Origin: Mucilaginibacter flavidus
GTDB taxonomy: Bacteria > Bacteroidota > Bacteroidia > Sphingobacteriales > Sphingobacteriaceae
Length of the DNA stretch: 64,000 bases
Assembly: GCF_024055575.1 (NCBI RefSeq)
Contig: NZ_JAMXOE010000003.1
Coordinates: forward strand, 243,971-307,970
Direction of reading: 5' to 3'
In this document: piece by piece, positions 35,185-44,774 of the stretch
How the letters are laid out: every line of letters starts with the position of its first letter
Numbering within the stretch: the first letter of the stretch is position 1
Position numbers and translations under genes: made by a program
The notes under the pieces: model-generated
Databases searched by the model: none
Seen by the model: the letters and a program-made list of their open reading frames with translations, nothing else
Told to the model about the DNA's origin: nothing

Positions 35185-35835
35185 TCAGTGCTCGAAAATA
35201 ATTTGCTCTTCTGCTACGCCCAGACCTTTTAGGCTATCAATCATATCAGTGGTGAATTTATCCGGACCGCATACATAATAGTTTGCGAATTTGCCGGCAT
35301 ATGTACTGAGCATGGTTTTATCAATGATTTTTCCGTCCGGAACTTTAATCACATTAATAAAATTTTCGCCCAGCAATTCCGTCAACTCATCCTTCAAAAT
35401 AATATCGGCAGGGGAGTGGTTGGCAAATAGCTGCACGTTGCCCGCCAGCTTTCCATCTATTTTTAATTGCCTAAGTATCGATATAAATGGGGTAATGCCT
35501 GCACCGCCTGCAATAAACAGACCGGGCTGATGGTAAGCAATGGCGCCAAATACTTCATGAATAATTAATTCGTCGCCGGCAATAATGTCCGCGAGCTTTT
35601 CTGTAATGCCGTTATTGCCCTTGTAAATTTTAATAGTAAATTCAAGGTGATCGTCGGTGTTAACTGATGTAAATGTAAATGGCCGCAGCTCATCCTCGAG
35701 GCCAGGTTTGTTTATGGATACATCAGTAGCCTGGCCGGATACATAAGTGTACCCGGCTGGTTTTTCTACTTTAAATCTTTTAACGTTGTGGGTTACAAAT
35801 CCGGTTTCTAAAACTTTAACCAGGTGCTTTTCCAT
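35185..35835 (-). CDS. Ferredoxin-reductase-type FAD/NAD(P) oxidoreductase
   Basis: I start at ATG 35833-35835 (MEKHLVKVLETG), because it overlaps the DoxX-like stop as TAATG; the longer frame runs back into that gene. The ~216-aa protein has an FAD domain with RPFTFTS (RxYS/T-type flavin motif). The NAD-binding half has FIAGGAGITPFISILR and, near the C-terminus, YVCGPDKFT. No 2Fe-2S domain is present. It probably passes electrons from NAD(P)H to an unknown partner. Translational coupling with the DoxX-like membrane protein suggests they work together. Confidence 0.85.
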   Translation of the reverse strand: MEKHLVKVLETGFVTHNVKRFKVEKPAGYTYVSGQATDVSINKPGLEDELRPFTFTSVNTDDHLEFTIKIYKGNNGITEKLADIIAGDELIIHEVFGAIAYHQPGLFIAGGAGITPFISILRQLKIDGKLAGNVQLFANHSPADIILKDELTELLGENFINVIKVPDGKIIDKTMLSTYAGKFANYYVCGPDKFTTDMIDSLKGLGVAEEQIIFEH

Positions 35836-36212
35836 TATATTGTTTTTTGAGATAGTTTTGAAAGTGAGAAAGCACCGATAGCCATAGCCCAATCACGAAC
35901 CGCAACATCATAATAGTTAGCTGCTGCAATCAAATTCAACGCTATTAGTACCAACCAGGCGCTTACCAGTAAACCACCCTTTTGCGGGCTTATAAATACT
36001 AATATACCTGCAATAATTTCAATTACGCCAACAATCGACATAAAAACATGGTCGCTTACGGGCAATGCCGATTTTAATGCCGGACTTAGATAGTGTGCCC
36101 AGTCGGTAAGCAGGTTGGTGAATTTATCGGCCCCGGCAACAATGGGAATAAGCCCGTAGGTAAACTTTAAAATAGTTTGTACCCGGGTTGTGTTACTTGT
36201 GTTTTGCTCCAT
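35835..36212 (-). CDS. DoxX-like membrane protein
   Basis: The 125-aa protein has four hydrophobic helices (about 12-28, 55-75, 80-100, 103-118). It has the DoxX/DUF4267-like LLTDWAHYLSPAL segment after the first helix and a short VFISPQKGG loop. It is an inner-membrane protein with a possible redox role, coupled by a one-base overlap to the flavin reductase gene. No haem or thiol motif is visible. Confidence 0.78.
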   Translation of the reverse strand: MEQNTSNTTRVQTILKFTYGLIPIVAGADKFTNLLTDWAHYLSPALKSALPVSDHVFMSIVGVIEIIAGILVFISPQKGGLLVSAWLVLIALNLIAAANYYDVAVRDWAMAIGAFSLSKLSQKTI

Positions 36213-36300
36213 TTTATTGATTTTTTAAACATTAGAGAGAGGCTGCTTAAAAAGGGTTACAAAATGGGTTGTGGTGAGTGGTTGAAGACACCGGTAAGCA

Positions 36301-36819
36301 TTAATCCAGCAACTCTAAAACGTACGTCAGAATCCACCGGTACTCATCAATCAAAAAGGGATAATCTAATCGGGCTCTGCCGGTTTGTTTGAAGCCGTAC
36401 GATTCGTAGAATAACTTTGCGGGACTACTCTCCATAACCTGTAATAACAGTGTGGTGCATTGTTTTTTGTTTGCAAAGTCGAAAATGAAATTCATAACGG
36501 TTTTGCCGATACCTTTACCAGTGGCCGATTGTAGTAAATATAGCTTTTCTATTTCCAGGCATTTTTTTTCGGAATTAAGCGAGCTTAGGCTTTCTTTTAA
36601 TTTGAAATAACCAACCAGTTCATCATCGGCGTAAACGAAAAAATAATAAACGCCGGGTTTCGCTATATCTGTTTTAAAGTCAGCCGTATCATAAAATTTT
36701 TTAAGATAAGCTTCAGCTTCATCGAGCCATAAATAGTTGTAGGTTTGTTTGTAGGATGTTATGGCAATTTCGGCTAATAAATAAAGCTGGCTAATATCGC
36801 ACTGTGTTATGGTTATCAA
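36301..36819 (-). CDS. GNAT-family N-acetyltransferase
   Basis: The 172-aa protein has the GNAT acetyl-CoA motif A in LLQSATGKGIGKTVMNF (Q/RxxGxG/A). It also has a beta-bulge region ending FYESYGFKQTG. The substrate is unknown. It lies on the minus strand, divergent from the ECF sigma gene, separated by 89 bp. Start codon and length fit the family. Confidence 0.85.
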   Translation of the reverse strand: MITITQCDISQLYLLAEIAITSYKQTYNYLWLDEAEAYLKKFYDTADFKTDIAKPGVYYFFVYADDELVGYFKLKESLSSLNSEKKCLEIEKLYLLQSATGKGIGKTVMNFIFDFANKKQCTTLLLQVMESSPAKLFYESYGFKQTGRARLDYPFLIDEYRWILTYVLELLD

Positions 36820-36908
36820 TTTGATGGACTTGATTAATCAGGTATTTTACAATTTTTGTAACCCTTTTGCATCAGGATACACTATAGTTTAATAAAATCC
36901 TGTTTTTA

Positions 36909-37565
36909 ATGATTACGGCCAAAGATACTTTTAATTTAAAAATGAGCGACGAAGAAATTGTTGATAGGGTAGTTAAAGGTGAACAACACTTGTACGAGCA
37001 TTTAATGCGCAAGTATAACCAACGGATGTATCGCATCAGTATGTCGATTATTAATGATGATAAAGAGGCGGAAGATATTATGCAAACGGCTTACATAAAT
37101 GCTTACCAGCAGTTAAAAAATTTCCAGGGCCGCAGCAGCTTTGGGACGTGGCTGACCCGGATATTGATATACGAAAGCCTGCTGCATAAAAAAAGAAAAT
37201 TAAAACTTCAAAAAGTGCTGATGGAAAAACCTGGTAACGATTATCATAACGATACCCCACTAAAGGGGCTGATGAATAAAGAACTAAAAGGACTGCTTGA
37301 AAGAGCGGTTGCCCGATTGCCCGAAAAATACAGGCTGGTATTTGTAATGCGCGAGGTGCAGGAAATGAGTACTAATGAGACAATGGAAGCGCTTAATATT
37401 GGCGAATCGAACGTGAAAATCCGCTTGAGCCGTGCTAAAGAAATGCTGCGCGACGAATTGGATAGTTACTGGCGGCCGCAACAATTGTTTGAATTTAATT
37501 TAGTTAGATGCGATGTGGTGGTTGATTTTGTAATGCAGAGAATTGGGGCCACTCAATGCGATTAG
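36909..37565 (+). CDS. ECF-type RNA polymerase sigma factor
   Basis: The 218-aa protein has sigma region 2 (AEDIMQTAYINAYQQL, then FGTWLTRI) and region 4 (LPEKYRLVFVMREVQ, then NVKIRLSRAKEMLR). It lacks regions 1 and 3, as in ECF sigma factors. No anti-sigma gene adjoins it; the next gene is on the other strand. The C-terminal ~30 residues after region 4 (VVVDFVMQRIGATQ) extend beyond the normal end. A strong terminator follows immediately. Confidence 0.9.
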   Translation: MITAKDTFNLKMSDEEIVDRVVKGEQHLYEHLMRKYNQRMYRISMSIINDDKEAEDIMQTAYINAYQQLKNFQGRSSFGTWLTRILIYESLLHKKRKLKLQKVLMEKPGNDYHNDTPLKGLMNKELKGLLERAVARLPEKYRLVFVMREVQEMSTNETMEALNIGESNVKIRLSRAKEMLRDELDSYWRPQQLFEFNLVRCDVVVDFVMQRIGATQCD

Positions 37566-37600
37566 ATTTACGAAGTTTTACAACTTCGTAAATCTTTTTT
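37565..37600 (+). terminator. Rho-independent terminator of the sigma gene
   Basis: A 13-bp perfect stem GATTTACGAAGTT / AACTTCGTAAATC with a 4-nt loop (37578-37581) is followed by six T residues. The hairpin begins at the last base of the stop codon. On the opposite strand the stem also lies just beyond the end of the convergent histone-like gene. Confidence 0.85.
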
Positions 37601-37606
37601 AACATT

Positions 37607-37963
37607 TTATTTAGTTGCTTTTTTTACAGGCGCGGCTTTTGTAGTTGTTTCCTTTTTTACAGCTTTTGGCGCAGCTACAGCAGGCTTGCTATCAACGGCA
37701 GCAAGTTTTTGGGCTTTTGCAACCGGCACAGCACTAGCTTCAGCTTTTACCTTTGTGGCTTTAACATGTTCGCTTTTTACCGGTTTTGCCAGTTTTTTTG
37801 CCAATTGTTTAGCCGCTTTCTCAATGTCTTTTTCAATTTTTTTGGTAGTATGGCCAAGTTTTGTGGCAAATACTCTCAATTCTTTTATTAAATTTTCTTT
37901 AATAGTTTTCTTTTCTGCTGCATGTGCAGCTTTAGCGGCCGATTTTGTTTTTTCTTCTTTCAT
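37607..37963 (-). CDS. Histone H1-like, Lys/Ala-rich protein
   Basis: The 118-aa protein is very basic, rich in lysine and alanine. It has a helical core (FATKLGHTTKKIEKDIEKA) and a long C-terminal tail of K, A, P and V (PAVAAPKAVKKE), like bacterial histone H1 homologues (Hc1/AlgP type). It probably binds DNA non-specifically and compacts the nucleoid. It is convergent with the sigma gene. Low-complexity composition makes the family assignment approximate. Confidence 0.75.
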   Translation of the reverse strand: MKEEKTKSAAKAAHAAEKKTIKENLIKELRVFATKLGHTTKKIEKDIEKAAKQLAKKLAKPVKSEHVKATKVKAEASAVPVAKAQKLAAVDSKPAVAAPKAVKKETTTKAAPVKKATK

Positions 37964-38233
37964 AGTTTAAGGATTGCTGCAAATGTAGGTTATATTAAAG
38001 TTAGTTCAATGTTATCATTATGTTAACAGTGATTTTGTGCATTAATATTGAGTTATTAATACCTTAGTAATGAGATGATTATTATTTTAATTGCTTTTTA
38101 CTGCACCAATACTGCTCACAATTGTACATTTTATTGGTGACAACCTGTATAAATGACATTACATATTTGCTTAAAACAAATTAAAAATGTAATTCTGTTG
38201 TGTAAACCGCTGCCATCAGCTTAAATATCCCGG

Positions 38234-40987
38234 ATGAAAAAACTATTGCTGCTATTGTTGCTTTGCCTGCCTGCATTTATAAAGGCACAAAGCAGTATCC
38301 ACCCCGAAAACTTGCGTTGCGAATACCTGGTAAATCCGGAAGGCATTGATGAGCCTCTACCTCGCCTAAGCTGGACATTAGCCGCCATCAACGTACATGC
38401 TTTTGCACAAAGACAGACTGCATACAGGGTGTTGGTTAGTTCATCGGCAGAGATTTTAAATGCTGGTAAAGGTGATATGTGGGATTCGGGCTGGGTAAAG
38501 TCGGATGAGATGCAGCATGTGGTTTATGGCGGAAATCCGCTGGTATCTGATAAATTATACTGTTGGAAAGTTTGCGTTAACGATGAGTTGGGAAAGACTT
38601 CAGGCTGGAGTTCGGCGGCACATTGGAGCACCGGTTTATATAATCATGCAGAATGGTCTGCCGCATGGATCGGTACAGGCGATGTGAACGACCCCACACA
38701 GGTAGATTGCACCATAGCCGACCCGTGGTTACGCAAGACCTTTGATTTAACAGTAAAACCTGCAAAAGCGATGATGTTTGTTGCATCAATAGGCTACCAC
38801 GAGTTGTATGTAAATGGCAAAAAAATAGGGGAAGATGTGCTTTCGCCCTGCGTGAGTGATAATACTAAAAGAGCAAGATATGTGGCCTATGATATAAGTA
38901 GAGAATTAAAGCCCGGCAAAAATGTAGTGTCGTTATGGCTGGGGGCCTCATGGTCGATATACGCGTCATATCATACTGACGACAAACCGCTTGCGCCGAT
39001 TGTAACCGCGCAGGCTGATTTATATAATGCAGTTGGTGACAAACAGCCGGCGATGCGCATAAAAACTGACGATACCTGGAAGACCCACCCAAGCCCTAAT
39101 AAGCTTTTGGAACAATGGAAATTCCTGAACATGGGCGGCGAGCTTTGGGATGCATCAAAAGAAATACCCGACTGGAACCTGGCGAGCTGTGATGAAACTA
39201 CCTGGAAGCAGGCAGTGGTGTATCATCCGCGGTTAACGCTTTCGGCTCAGATGGTTGAGCCCAATCGCTTGTATCACGAAATTCACCCGATAGCAATTGA
39301 GCAGCGCGTTGATGGAACGTTTCGGGTTGACATGGGAATAAACTTTTCCGGCTGGACGGAGATTAAGTTGAAAGGCCAGCCAGGGCAGCGTATTGATATT
39401 AAGTTTTCTGAACGCGAAAAAGAAGATATGACGTTTCGTATACATAGCGCCTATATTTTAGGGGCAAGCGGCGAGGGTACATTTAAAAACCGTTTTAATT
39501 ACAGTTCGGGTAGGTGGATAACCATCAGTGGCTTAAAAGATAAGCCAGCGTTGACCGATATTAAAGGCTGGGTAGTGCGCACCGCTTACGATAATGCTGC
39601 CACATTCGCCTGCTCCGACTCGTTACAAAACTGGATTTATGATAAAGTGCGCTGGAATTTTGAAAATCTCTCGTTGGGTGGTTACGTAGTTGATTGCCCG
39701 CAACGCGAACGCATGGGTTACGGCGGCGACTCGCATGCTACATCCGAATCAGGCTTATACACATACCAGCTTGGGGCATTTTATACCAAATGGATGGAAG
39801 ACTGGCGCGATGTACAGGGCACCCGCTCGATGGATGCGACAAACTATGGCGGTAATGCTGATTATGGTATTTTACCGCATACGGCGCCTACATATTGGGG
39901 TGGTGGCGGGCCTGGTTGGGGCGGTATTGTAATATCGCTGCCATGGCTGCTTTACCAGCAACAGGGCGATACCCGTGTGCTTGAAAAGAATTTTGATTTG
40001 ATAAAAAATTGGCTGGCATTTTTAAACTCACATGCGCAGAATAATATGCTGGTACGCTTCGGCGGCGACTGGGATTTTTTAGGCGACTGGCTATGGCCCA
40101 ATGCAGGTGTTGAAGGAATGAATAATGGCAAGCCGCAAAATATATGCTTTAACAACTGCTACTGGGTTTATAACCTGCGTACTGCCGCTAAAATTGCCCG
40201 GCAAATAGGCCGCAAGGAAGAAGCCCTGCAATGGGAGAAGCAAGCTGCCATAACCAGCATGGCCATACAGGCTGCCTACTATCACGAAGACGACCACAGT
40301 TATGCCGATAGTTCGATGGGAGATTTAGCTGCGGCGCTATTAGCAGAAGTACCACCGCCCGCGTTACGTGATTTGGTAATTAAAAGGCTGGAAAATGAAA
40401 TATTGGTGGTACGCAAAGGGCATATCCACGTGGGTATTACAGGCGGGGCCATGCTGTTTAAACTGTTACGCAGTTTGGGCCGTGATGATTTGATTTACTC
40501 CATGACGTCGCAAACTGATTACCCGGGTTGGGGATATATGAAGGCAAACGGGGCTACCAGTCTTTGGGAAATGTGGGAAAAGGATTTGCCCGGTCACTCG
40601 TTGCTGCATAGTTCTTATTTGTACCCGGGCGCATGGTATATTGATGGCGTTGCCGGGATCCGCCGCGACCCGGATGTACAAGGCTTTAAAAAGTTTGCCA
40701 TCCATCCGCCTAAACTAACTGAACAGCAGATGACCTGGGCTAAAGCAAGCTACGATTCGCCGGCGGGCTTGATAAAATCCGCCTGGGAGCGTAAAAACGG
40801 CAGTCTTTACTTATCCGTAACCGTGCCGCCTGGCACAACAGCTACAGCATATTTTCCTGCACCTAATATAGCCGGCGTTAAGGTGTCTTCGGCTTACGCA
40901 AAATATATCGGCAGTAAAAATGGATATTTAGAATATCATTTGCCTGCAGGAGAATACACGCTATCCGGTAAGGAAATGCACCAATAA
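38234..40987 (+). CDS. GH78 alpha-L-rhamnosidase, secreted
   Basis: The 917-aa protein has a signal peptide (LLLLLLLCLPAFIKAQ) and the GH78 start PENLRCEYLVNPEGID with PRLSW. The catalytic segment VVDCPQRERMGYGGD keeps the Asp, Glu and Asp spacing (0, +5, +12) of the acidic residues in characterised Bacillus GH78 RhaB. A C-terminal jelly-roll region follows (HPPKL, then SWERKNG-like strands). It should release terminal alpha-L-rhamnose from plant or bacterial glycans, probably in the periplasm or at the cell surface. A 2OG dioxygenase gene starts 12 bp downstream, suggesting a two-gene unit. Confidence 0.92.
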   Translation: MKKLLLLLLLCLPAFIKAQSSIHPENLRCEYLVNPEGIDEPLPRLSWTLAAINVHAFAQRQTAYRVLVSSSAEILNAGKGDMWDSGWVKSDEMQHVVYGGNPLVSDKLYCWKVCVNDELGKTSGWSSAAHWSTGLYNHAEWSAAWIGTGDVNDPTQVDCTIADPWLRKTFDLTVKPAKAMMFVASIGYHELYVNGKKIGEDVLSPCVSDNTKRARYVAYDISRELKPGKNVVSLWLGASWSIYASYHTDDKPLAPIVTAQADLYNAVGDKQPAMRIKTDDTWKTHPSPNKLLEQWKFLNMGGELWDASKEIPDWNLASCDETTWKQAVVYHPRLTLSAQMVEPNRLYHEIHPIAIEQRVDGTFRVDMGINFSGWTEIKLKGQPGQRIDIKFSEREKEDMTFRIHSAYILGASGEGTFKNRFNYSSGRWITISGLKDKPALTDIKGWVVRTAYDNAATFACSDSLQNWIYDKVRWNFENLSLGGYVVDCPQRERMGYGGDSHATSESGLYTYQLGAFYTKWMEDWRDVQGTRSMDATNYGGNADYGILPHTAPTYWGGGGPGWGGIVISLPWLLYQQQGDTRVLEKNFDLIKNWLAFLNSHAQNNMLVRFGGDWDFLGDWLWPNAGVEGMNNGKPQNICFNNCYWVYNLRTAAKIARQIGRKEEALQWEKQAAITSMAIQAAYYHEDDHSYADSSMGDLAAALLAEVPPPALRDLVIKRLENEILVVRKGHIHVGITGGAMLFKLLRSLGRDDLIYSMTSQTDYPGWGYMKANGATSLWEMWEKDLPGHSLLHSSYLYPGAWYIDGVAGIRRDPDVQGFKKFAIHPPKLTEQQMTWAKASYDSPAGLIKSAWERKNGSLYLSVTVPPGTTATAYFPAPNIAGVKVSSAYAKYIGSKNGYLEYHLPAGEYTLSGKEMHQ

Positions 40988-40999
40988 AAAGCTAATGTT

Positions 41000-41902
41000 A
41001 TGACCATTAACAACTCAATATCCAATCGCACCAATGCAGCTCCCGGTAAAGCGCCGGTTGAACTGGACTTGTCCGGCTTTTTATATGAAGCGATTGATAC
41101 TGCTGAGTTTATGGATGTGAGTAGCTGGAAGCTGGTTTTTGATGAAATTCCGGTCGACCCTTATATAAAAGAAGGCTATCGCTATAAATCGATAGGTTGG
41201 TTCAGAATAAAGCATCAAATGGCTGATGCGGTAGCAGAGATTGATGAGCATATAAAAACGGTGAATGAGTTAAGTGGGTTGAATGATGTTGAAAGCAGCC
41301 GCTACCTAAGTACAAGCAAACCCGCCTGGCACTCGGATGAAACAGGCTATAGCTGTTGGCATTTGCCGCAATATGCTATGCAACAATCCATTTTGTACAA
41401 CCCGGTTCATGGTGGCATGCGCCGGGAATATCCGCCTATAGGTAGCGATATAACTGACAGCGCCGACTTTCACAAGCTGTTAATTAAATACGCGACATTT
41501 TTTGGTTGGGGCGACGCTATTGTGTTGGTACAGTTTCAAAGGGTTGATTGCAATACCATTCGCGTCGGTTTACCCGCTGTTGAGGGCTTTCACCAGGACG
41601 GCAACCGCCACGTAGGCATGTTGGTGGTTAACCGCAATAACCTGGCTGTTGACTCGGGTGTGAGCCAGTATGTGATGGATGACAATGGCAAAAAAACGGA
41701 CGAAATGATATTTAATGCCATGGTACCTGCAGGGCAACTGATTTTCTGGAATGATAAAAGGGTATGGCATTATGGCACCGAGATTAAAGTTGCAGATGCC
41801 AATGCAAATGGGGGCAGGGGTACCAGGGATATCATCATCATGAGTGCAAAAATACCGCCGGCCAACATGCCCATAGGGCCGGTTCCTGCACAATTTAAGT
41901 AA
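41000..41902 (+). CDS. 2-oxoglutarate/Fe(II) dioxygenase (PF10014-type)
   Basis: The 300-aa protein has GFHQDGNRHVGMLVVNR, giving the H-x-D metal pair of the 2OG-Fe dioxygenase family that includes amino-acid hydroxylases such as L-isoleucine dioxygenase. The distal His is probably in KRVWHYGTEI, with an Arg later in GTRDIIIM. It probably hydroxylates a free amino acid or similar small substrate. It follows the rhamnosidase by 12 bp, so they are likely co-transcribed; the functional link is not obvious. Confidence 0.82.
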   Translation: MTINNSISNRTNAAPGKAPVELDLSGFLYEAIDTAEFMDVSSWKLVFDEIPVDPYIKEGYRYKSIGWFRIKHQMADAVAEIDEHIKTVNELSGLNDVESSRYLSTSKPAWHSDETGYSCWHLPQYAMQQSILYNPVHGGMRREYPPIGSDITDSADFHKLLIKYATFFGWGDAIVLVQFQRVDCNTIRVGLPAVEGFHQDGNRHVGMLVVNRNNLAVDSGVSQYVMDDNGKKTDEMIFNAMVPAGQLIFWNDKRVWHYGTEIKVADANANGGRGTRDIIIMSAKIPPANMPIGPVPAQFK

Positions 41903-41983
41903 ATTGCACTTGAAAATTAGAAGTTTAACGCTTAAATTGCTCCATTATCGCTGTAAGAATACCCTAAAATTCTCCCTAAAAAA

Positions 41984-44152
41984 ATGAGCATTAACCGCAG
42001 TATTAAATACTATTTTATATTTTTTTTTCTGTTAGCTACCTGCCCGGCTGTTTTGGCACAGGGCTCTGCAACTGCCAATGATACATTAAAAGGCCTAATC
42101 AATGTCACGCTTACTAATCAAACTGCGAAACTTTTTGTTCATTACGATAAAACGGTCTATCTCCCCAGCGAAAATATTTGGTTTACCGCCTACCTGCTCA
42201 ATACCGATGCACTCCGAAGTAGCGGAGATATACTTTCTGTAGCTATCATAAAAAATACAGATCATACTATTGCTGTACAAAAAAAGTTCGTTATAACAGG
42301 GGCGGCATCCTCAGGTGGCATCTTAGTTCCGGATAGTATTGCAACGGGCGACTATTCCGTACTTGCTTACACTAATCATTTTGTAAAAGGAAAACCCGAT
42401 GCAATATTTACACAGCGCATCGCTATTAAGCGCATTGAGCAGCCCGATACAAAAACTAAGTCACAGCTCGTTCAAGCTCCGGCATTAACCCGGACCGATT
42501 CTGCCAAAATCAGCATTAAATTTTATCCGGAAGGCGGTAACTTGGTGGCAAATTTACCCCAATTTGTTGGTTGGGAAGCTAAAGACAGTGCGGGCGCGTT
42601 GTTGAAGTTAAAAGCAGTGCTTTTAAAGGATGGGGAATTTATCGATACAGTCGAAACCTCTGCATTTGGCATGGGTAGATTTTTTATAAGGCCTAAACCC
42701 GGAAGCAGCTATGCATTAAAGACAATTGGTTTTGATAACAAGGGCCAGTTCAGTTTGCCGGCGGCAATGGAGCAAGGCGCTGTGATTACCCTGTCATCCG
42801 CAATAGCGCGCGATACTTTAGCTTTTAAAGTCGCCGGTACACTCAACGGTAAAGTTCATGTTGTGATTCATAACAACCAGCAGGTATTTTATGCATTAAC
42901 AAATATCGAACTTAAAAAACACGGCGTTTTTAAAGTAGCCCTGGATAGTTTACCCCGGGGGTTGGCCACGATTACCGTTTATAACGAAAATTTGCAGCCC
43001 TGCGCCGAACGTGTTTTTTTTGCACATTATGACAAGGCGGCGGCCCTGCAAATAGTTGCGGATCAGGCAAAATATGGTAAAAGAAAGAAGGTTATTTTAC
43101 ATCTCACTTTTAATTCTTCCACATCCAAACAAGGCCTGGTGTCTGTAGCATGTGTGCGTACCAACCGTATTGACCGTAAGAATTTCAATGATATTGAAAG
43201 TTTTGCCTATTTGGAAAGTTCGATAAACAACCTGGCATTTTCATTCGATAACCGTAATTCAACCGAAAAGAAAAAATACCTGGAGGACGTTTTGCTGGTA
43301 CATGGATGGAGAAGATATATTGAAGATACTCCGCAACAAAATTACCATCAAAACGATACCTCCTTTCGGTTTCATGGTATAGTCACAATTCACAATAAAC
43401 CGCTAAAGAAACCTAAAATGCTGATGTTCTTTGGCGATTCGGTAACCAGGCCTATACTTACTGACAGCATCGGCAGATTTGAAATGGCCACAACAGATTT
43501 ACTTACGCACAGGGACAAAAAACTGACGATAATGGCCACCGGTGATGATGCAGAAAACTTCCTCATCAGGCTAGTTGACCCGTATGGCCCGCTAAATCAA
43601 AACATAGCCAAGTCATTACCAGCGTATAGTATATCGGCACCTTTAAAAATGAGTGATCAAAACGATGAGATTTCAATTTTAGAAAATAGGATATTGCTTA
43701 AGCAGGTGACTATTAAGGGCAGCAAAGGTGATGAATATGGTACAGGTCCTAATAAATGCGGCGATTATGTATGCAGATACAATTATTTAAACTGTCCAAG
43801 TTTTGGGCACAATAGAGATAGCCATCCACCGGTTAAAGGAGAGGTATATTTGGTGCCGGGGGGAGGGACAACAATGTACCAGGGCTGCCAGCCGCAACCT
43901 GCCAAGGGGACTCATTTTGACGGAATTAATATAAAAAAAGAGTTTTATCCATACGGGGAAAGCGATATTATTTTATCCGAGCCGTTATATGAAAATACCT
44001 TGTTATGGAAAAATCAACTTCAGTTAGATGAAAACAAAGGAACGATACTTAGCTTTTATACCGGCGACATAAAAGCCGGGTTTACGGTAATTGCCCAGGG
44101 CATCACAGATAATGGGGTGTTGTTTGACGAACAGCATTTTGAGGTTGAATAA
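41984..44152 (+). CDS. Large secreted protein with MG2-like domain
   Basis: The 722-aa protein has a signal peptide (LLATCPAVLAQ). Its N-terminal region LFVHYDKTVYLPSENIWFTAYLL is typical of MG2 (alpha-2-macroglobulin-like) domains found in Bacteroidota surface proteins. A second unit at about 185-260 (IKFYPEGGNLVANLPQFVGW) and later Ig-like stretches follow. Many relatives continue into a TonB-receptor plug domain; here the C-terminus has an ILENRILLKQVTIKG segment but no full plug. It is probably periplasmic or surface-exposed. Function unknown. Confidence 0.75.
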   Translation: MSINRSIKYYFIFFFLLATCPAVLAQGSATANDTLKGLINVTLTNQTAKLFVHYDKTVYLPSENIWFTAYLLNTDALRSSGDILSVAIIKNTDHTIAVQKKFVITGAASSGGILVPDSIATGDYSVLAYTNHFVKGKPDAIFTQRIAIKRIEQPDTKTKSQLVQAPALTRTDSAKISIKFYPEGGNLVANLPQFVGWEAKDSAGALLKLKAVLLKDGEFIDTVETSAFGMGRFFIRPKPGSSYALKTIGFDNKGQFSLPAAMEQGAVITLSSAIARDTLAFKVAGTLNGKVHVVIHNNQQVFYALTNIELKKHGVFKVALDSLPRGLATITVYNENLQPCAERVFFAHYDKAAALQIVADQAKYGKRKKVILHLTFNSSTSKQGLVSVACVRTNRIDRKNFNDIESFAYLESSINNLAFSFDNRNSTEKKKYLEDVLLVHGWRRYIEDTPQQNYHQNDTSFRFHGIVTIHNKPLKKPKMLMFFGDSVTRPILTDSIGRFEMATTDLLTHRDKKLTIMATGDDAENFLIRLVDPYGPLNQNIAKSLPAYSISAPLKMSDQNDEISILENRILLKQVTIKGSKGDEYGTGPNKCGDYVCRYNYLNCPSFGHNRDSHPPVKGEVYLVPGGGTTMYQGCQPQPAKGTHFDGINIKKEFYPYGESDIILSEPLYENTLLWKNQLQLDENKGTILSFYTGDIKAGFTVIAQGITDNGVLFDEQHFEVE

Positions 44153-44362
44153 GCCCGGTTTTATTATCATTATTTAAAGACAAAACCAGCCATGCAGCAA
44201 GGTGTAGTGTTTTTTAACAAGATGCTCGAGCTAACTGTCATCGATTTTTTCACCAGCAAAATGGGGATAGAGGATTTGGGTTATAAAGGTAACCCCCCAG
44301 TCAAATGGGAGGGGGGCACAGAACGTATTGAAGAAATACGGGTTGGAAAATGTGTGATTTTT

Positions 44363-44449
44363 GCGGAGACACAATACTTTGTGGCTCTGAATAATGCCGA
44401 AAAACATGTTCGTTACCTGTCAGCGGGAGACACAAGTATTGTGTCTCCC
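44363..44449. repeat. Double-hairpin repeat, copy A
   Basis: An imperfect hairpin at 44363-44388 (GGAGACACAATAC, then TTTGTGGCTC) is followed after ~37 nt by an 11-bp perfect hairpin, GGGAGACACAA (44425-44435) and TTGTGTCTCCC (44439-44449). Copy B at 46251-46336 has the same two-hairpin order and a similar spacer (GTTACC...GCGGGAGAC). Confidence 0.6.
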
Positions 44450-44517
44450 TACATTAAAAAATGCCACCCATTACGGAGTGGCATTCAACTATTAATGGTT
44501 TAGGGTATGGGCATTTA

Positions 44518-44625
44518 TTAAAAATCCAAATCGCCGATATAGACGGCACCACCGCCGGCTTCTTTCTTCATCTGCATCACAATTATCTCCTTCTTTTCCT
44601 GCGGGGTGCCGTAGTTACCTTGTGT
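44518..44625 (-). pseudogene. Short coding relic, 35 codons
   Basis: Between two in-frame stops, 35 codons read [16 protein letters not shown], then [19 protein letters not shown] to a TAA at 44518-44520. The composition looks protein-like, not random, and resembles the end of a gene whose 5' part is missing. An in-frame ATG would give a 19-residue peptide. I do not recognise a family. Confidence 0.35.
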
Positions 44626-44774
44626 TTATCCAGGATGCAGAAATGGAATTGATTCCATAAATAATTTGAAAAAAATAATTATTATCAGCGCAGGGAACTA
44701 CCTCGCGCTAAAAAGAAGCAGACCTTTTAAGCAATAAAATCTTAATTTAGTCCGCCCTATATTTATAAACCCAC

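Larger units (their letters stand above)
44153..44774. other. 622-bp intergenic region with hairpin repeats and gene relic
   Basis: No convincing plus-strand gene is present. It holds a two-hairpin repeat (44363-44449), a further hairpin AATGCCAC/GTGGCATT at 44460-44485 that may end transcription of the MG2 gene, and a minus-strand coding relic (44518-44625). The last ~100 bp before 44775 are AT-rich and should contain the deacetylase promoter. Confidence 0.55.

Noticed and set aside
44192..44503. 103-codon plus-strand frame after the MG2 gene
   Set aside because: Most of it is the double-hairpin repeat; its openness follows from the repeat, not from coding.
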